A stretch of 6,561 nt of DNA from NCBI GenBank assembly GCA_038246575.1, contig JBBRVU010000214.1, positions 1 to 6,561 on the forward strand, written 5' to 3'. Positions 1 to 6,561 of the stretch are shown here, piece after piece. How positions within the stretch are numbered: the stretch's first letter is position 1; each line of letters begins with the position of its first letter. A model generated the notes under the pieces. The model searched no databases and was not told where the DNA came from. It saw only the letters and a program-made list of their open reading frames with translations. Made by a program: the position numbers and the translations under genes. Source of the stretch: JACCUZ01 sp038246575 (GTDB lineage Bacteria; Actinomycetota; Actinomycetes; JACCUZ01).

Positions 1-566
<566 letters not shown>

Positions 567-652
567 TGGGGTCCTCCTCGGGACTTGAGAGTTGTACGCC
601 GTACGACGTGATTGCTGGGCAGTAACTGCCGACTTGGGTCAGGCCTTCGGCC
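567..652 (-). other. fusA-tuf intergenic region with a small hairpin
   Basis: This 86-base spacer holds the tuf ribosome binding site and a perfect short inverted repeat at 618-630 (GGCAG, loop TTA, CTGCC). Another tiny palindrome, GGCC-GAA-GGCC, lies directly after the fusA stop at about 642-652. Neither is followed by a T-run, so neither resembles an intrinsic terminator. No convincing -35/-10 pair is visible. The hairpins could tune mRNA stability or pausing between the two elongation factor genes, but that is inference. Confidence 0.5.
573..578 (-). promoter_or_regulatory. Ribosome binding site of tuf
   Basis: A full AGGAGG Shine-Dalgarno core lies six bases before the GTG start of tuf. 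It supports the non-ATG start and is the strongest ribosome binding site in the window, as expected for one of the most highly translated genes. Confidence 0.9.
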
Positions 653-2755
<2,103 letters not shown>

Positions 2756-2842
2756 GGCTAGCTCAGTCTTCTCTCTCGTGGTGGGGGGCAGTGCAGGTCG
2801 TCGTCGGTCGCGGGGCGTGCCGCCGGCCCGAGGGCCGCCCGA
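2756..2842 (-). other. rpsG-fusA intergenic region with GC hairpin and weak fusA ribosome binding site
   Basis: This 87-base spacer has a perfect GC inverted repeat at 2824-2837 (CGGCCC, TC, GGGCCG), starting a few bases after the rpsG stop and not followed by T residues. A C-run lies mid-spacer. Before the fusA GTG the only purine-rich stretch is GAGAGAGAAG at 2768-2777, about twelve bases from the start, plus a lone GAG at 2762-2764, so no strong Shine-Dalgarno core is present. No promoter was recognised. The hairpin may slow ribosomes or polymerase, or stabilise the upstream mRNA end, but nothing in the sequence decides this. Confidence 0.5.
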
Positions 2843-3313
2843 CTACCAGCGATAGTGCGCGAAGGCCTTGTTGGACTCGGCCATCTTGTGGGTGTCCTCG
2901 CGGCGCTTCACGCTCGCGCCGAGACCGTTGCTGGCGTCGAGCAGCTCGTTCATCAGCCGCTCGGTCATGGTCTTCTCACGGCGCTGACGCGCGTAGCTGA
3001 CCAGCCAGCGCATCGCCAGCGTGGTCTGGCGCGGGATGCGCACCTCGACCGGAACCTGGTAGGTGGCGCCGCCGACGCGGCGGCTGCGCACCTCCAGCGC
3101 AGGCTTGACGTTGTCCAGCGCGCGCTTGAGCGTGATGACGGGGTCGGACCCGGTCTTGTCACGGCAGCCCTCGAGGGCGCCGTAGACCATCCGCTCGGCG
3201 ACTGAACGCTTCCCGCCGATGAGGACCTTGTTCACCAGCGAGGTGACCAGGGGTGAGTTGTAGACCGGGTCGATGATGACCGGTCGCTTCGGTGCTGGGC
3301 CCTTGCGCGGCAT
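2843..3313 (-). CDS. rpsG: 30S ribosomal protein S7
   Basis: S7 is the primary assembly protein of the 30S head; it binds the 3' major domain of 16S rRNA and contacts tRNA near the E site. The protein is 156 residues, the normal bacterial length. It starts MPRKGPAPKRPV and carries the helical region with LIGGKRSVAERMVYGAL (31-47), the RNA-binding beta-hairpin RRVGGATYQVPVEV (78-91) and a C-terminal helix ending NKAFAHYRW. The open frame continues upstream, but the ATG at 3311-3313 gives the family N-terminus and has an AAGGAG eight bases before it. That ATG overlaps the rpsL stop by one base (TGATG), implying translational coupling. In E. coli S7 represses its operon by binding between rpsL and rpsG; that spacer does not exist here. 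The stop codon is TAG. Confidence 0.98.
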   Translation of the reverse strand: MPRKGPAPKRPVIIDPVYNSPLVTSLVNKVLIGGKRSVAERMVYGALEGCRDKTGSDPVITLKRALDNVKPALEVRSRRVGGATYQVPVEVRIPRQTTLAMRWLVSYARQRREKTMTERLMNELLDASNGLGASVKRREDTHKMAESNKAFAHYRW

Positions 3314-3687
3314 CAGCTCTTCTCCTTCTTCGCGCCGTACCGGCTGCGTGCCTGCTTGCGGTTCTTGACGCCCTGGGTGTCCAGCGAGCCCCGGATGATC
3401 TTGTACCGCACGCCCGGGAGGTCCTTCACCCGGCCACCACGCACGAGCACGATCGAGTGCTCCTGCAGGTTGTGACCGACGCCGGGGATGTAAGCGGTGA
3501 CCTCGATGCCACTGGTCAGCCGGACCCGTGCGACCTTGCGAAGCGCGGAGTTCGGCTTCTTCGGGGTGGTCGTGTAGACGCGGGTGCACACACCGCGTCG
3601 CTGCGGAGAGCCCTTGAGGGCCGGCGTCTTGGTCTTCTCGACCTTGTCCTGGCGGCCCTTGCGGACCAGCTGCTGGATGGTGGGCAT
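3313..3687 (-). CDS. rpsL: 30S ribosomal protein S12
   Basis: S12 sits at the decoding centre of the 30S subunit and controls accuracy of tRNA selection. The protein is 124 residues, the usual length, and runs from MPTIQQLVRKGR to GAKKEKS. Landmarks are GVCTRVYTTTPKKPNSALRK (32-51), GHNLQEHS (71-78) and RGGRVKDLPGVRY (83-95). Lys43 and Lys88, where substitutions give streptomycin resistance in other bacteria, are both wild type, so the sequence predicts no ribosomal streptomycin resistance from S12. Asp89, the residue methylthiolated by RimO in E. coli, is conserved. The ATG at 3685-3687 is preceded by a GAAGGCGG Shine-Dalgarno-like stretch. It is the first gene of the str operon, downstream of a strong promoter and a leader of about 190 bases, and its TGA stop overlaps the rpsG start. 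Confidence 0.98.
   Translation of the reverse strand: MPTIQQLVRKGRQDKVEKTKTPALKGSPQRRGVCTRVYTTTPKKPNSALRKVARVRLTSGIEVTAYIPGVGHNLQEHSIVLVRGGRVKDLPGVRYKIIRGSLDTQGVKNRKQARSRYGAKKEKS
3322..3327 (-). promoter_or_regulatory. Ribosome binding site of rpsG, inside the 3' end of rpsL
   Basis: AAGGAG lies eight bases before the rpsG ATG and at the same time encodes Lys-Glu codons in the last residues (AKKEKS) of S12. It fixes the rpsG start at the TGATG overlap rather than at any upstream in-frame codon. Confidence 0.88.
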
Positions 3688-3876
3688 GAGCCGCCTTCAG
3701 TCTCCGTCTCGTACTCGCTGCATCTGGGTGTTGGCGAATGCTGGGGTGGGACCGGCTTGTCCGACCCACGCGGTCGGGCGTGTCGCCGGCTCCGGACTGG
3801 CGAGGCGCAAGGCCTCACCGGAGTCGGATCGTGCATCTCTCGCGCACGCACGAGGGCCCGGGCAACCCCAGGCACG
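3688..3876 (-). promoter_or_regulatory. Structured 5' untranslated leader of the rpsL operon
   Basis: Between the predicted transcription start (about 3875-3879) and the rpsL ATG lie about 190 untranslated bases. The largest hairpin is at 3786-3827: outer arms CCGACTCCGG and CCGGAGCCGG pair with one A-C mismatch, enclosing TGAGGC/GCCTCG around a CTTGC loop, with a five-base bulge on the 3' side. A second hairpin at 3761-3777 pairs CCGACC with GGTCGG around GCGTG. A weaker CTCG/CGAG stem lies at 3839-3854. The last 70 or so bases before the start are poorer in G-C pairing and may stay open. Long structured leaders before ribosomal protein operons often bind one of the encoded proteins; which protein, if any, binds here cannot be told from sequence alone. 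No start codon in this leader is followed by a convincing leader peptide. Confidence 0.6.
3691..3698 (-). promoter_or_regulatory. Ribosome binding site of rpsL
   Basis: GAAGGCGG lies just upstream of the rpsL ATG, with AAGG ending seven bases before the start codon. The match to the Shine-Dalgarno consensus is partial but well spaced. Confidence 0.65.
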
Positions 3877-3883
3877 AGGAGCA

Positions 3884-3912
3884 AGATTACCTACCGCACC
3901 CGCCGAGGTCAA
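3884..3912 (-). promoter_or_regulatory. Promoter of the rpsL-rpsG-fusA(-tuf) operon
   Basis: The -35 box TTGACC (3907-3912) and the -10 box TAATCT (3884-3889) are separated by exactly 17 bases. Both are close to the principal-sigma-factor consensus (TTGACA, TATAAT) and fit the actinobacterial -10 pattern TAnnnT. Transcription should start about 3875-3879. The two leading T residues of the -35 box are the end of the T-run of the preceding rpoC terminator. It is the best promoter match I found on either strand and is correctly placed upstream of rpsL. Confidence 0.82.
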
Positions 3913-3970
3913 AAACGAACCCCGCGATCGTGGGGGGACACGGCACACCTCGGTGTGCGTCTCCCCCCAC
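3911..3970 (-). terminator. Long hairpin and T-run downstream of rpoC
   Basis: A long inverted repeat spans 3930-3970: GTGGGGGGA pairs with TCCCCCCAC, and the inner arms GCACACC and GGTGTGC close a two-base loop, with a small irregular section between. Ten bases further comes TTCGTTTTT (3911-3919). A second, short stem can form instead: CCCC (3932-3935) with GGGG (3920-3923), which abuts the T-run directly and looks like a minimal intrinsic terminator. The two folds share the C-run, so they exclude each other. The position 33 bases after the rpoC stop fits transcription termination or 3' end processing of the rpoBC message. How complete termination is cannot be judged from sequence. Confidence 0.7.
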
Positions 3971-4002
3971 CATCACAAGCGGTGCAGGCCCGGGATCGCT
4001 CC

Positions 4003-6561
<2,559 letters not shown>

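Noticed and set aside
567..652. A separate tuf promoter, with TACAAC near 587-596 as a possible -10 box.
   Set aside because: TACAAC is a poor match to TAnnnT and no TTGAC-like hexamer lies 16-18 bases upstream. A dedicated tuf promoter remains possible but the sequence does not support calling it.
3314..3769. Upstream extension of the rpsG frame giving a 308-residue protein.
   Set aside because: The extra residues overlap rpsL in another frame and are Arg/His/Pro-rich shadow sequence. S7 is 156 residues when started at the ATG at 3313, which also has the ribosome binding site.
3924..3930. CGATCG palindrome in the loop of the short post-rpoC stem as a possible protein-binding operator.
   Set aside because: A six-base palindrome of this composition is frequent in high-GC DNA, and it is better explained as part of the terminator region.
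3697..3948. Small minus-strand open frames across the rpoC-rpsL gap as possible leader peptides.
   Set aside because: The 83-codon frame starts upstream of the predicted promoter and runs through the terminator hairpin; the alternative frame from about 3884 runs into rpsL out of frame. Neither has a good ribosome binding site or a recognisable peptide.

Overview
This is one stretch of the core bacterial transcription/translation cluster (rpoBC followed by the str operon), read entirely on the minus strand. In transcription order, from the high-coordinate end, it holds: the C-terminal two thirds of rpoC (RNA polymerase beta'), a 315-base non-coding gap, rpsL (ribosomal protein S12), rpsG (S7), fusA (elongation factor G) and the first 188 codons of tuf (elongation factor Tu). 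Both edge genes are cut by the window. No mobile element, CRISPR array, tRNA or rRNA was seen, and no plus-strand gene is convincing.

The organism is most likely a high-GC actinomycete. Codons are strongly G/C-ending, both elongation factors start with GTG, and the beta' trigger loop lacks the large insertion found in Enterobacteria. The EF-G, EF-Tu and beta' sequences read as actinobacterial. The EF-G N-terminus resembles Nocardioidaceae from memory, but that family placement is only a guess.

Regulation is concentrated in the gap between rpoC and rpsL (3688-4002). Just after the rpoC stop is a long GC-rich hairpin followed by a T-rich run. That run merges into the -35 box of a near-consensus housekeeping promoter (TTGACC, 17-base spacer, TAATCT), which should drive rpsL-rpsG-fusA and probably tuf. 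The predicted transcript begins with an untranslated leader of about 190 bases that can fold into at least two solid hairpins. rpsL and rpsG overlap by one base (TGATG), so the intercistronic S7-binding site used for feedback in E. coli has no room here. Gaps of 87 and 86 bases separate rpsG-fusA and fusA-tuf, each with a small hairpin and no recognisable promoter.

The products work together. Beta' is the catalytic half of RNA polymerase; S12 and S7 sit at the decoding centre and in the head of the 30S subunit; EF-Tu delivers aminoacyl-tRNA and EF-G drives translocation. The window looks like an ordinary, intact housekeeping region. I see no sign of a new biological system; the points worth a second look are regulatory layout and small coding repeats.
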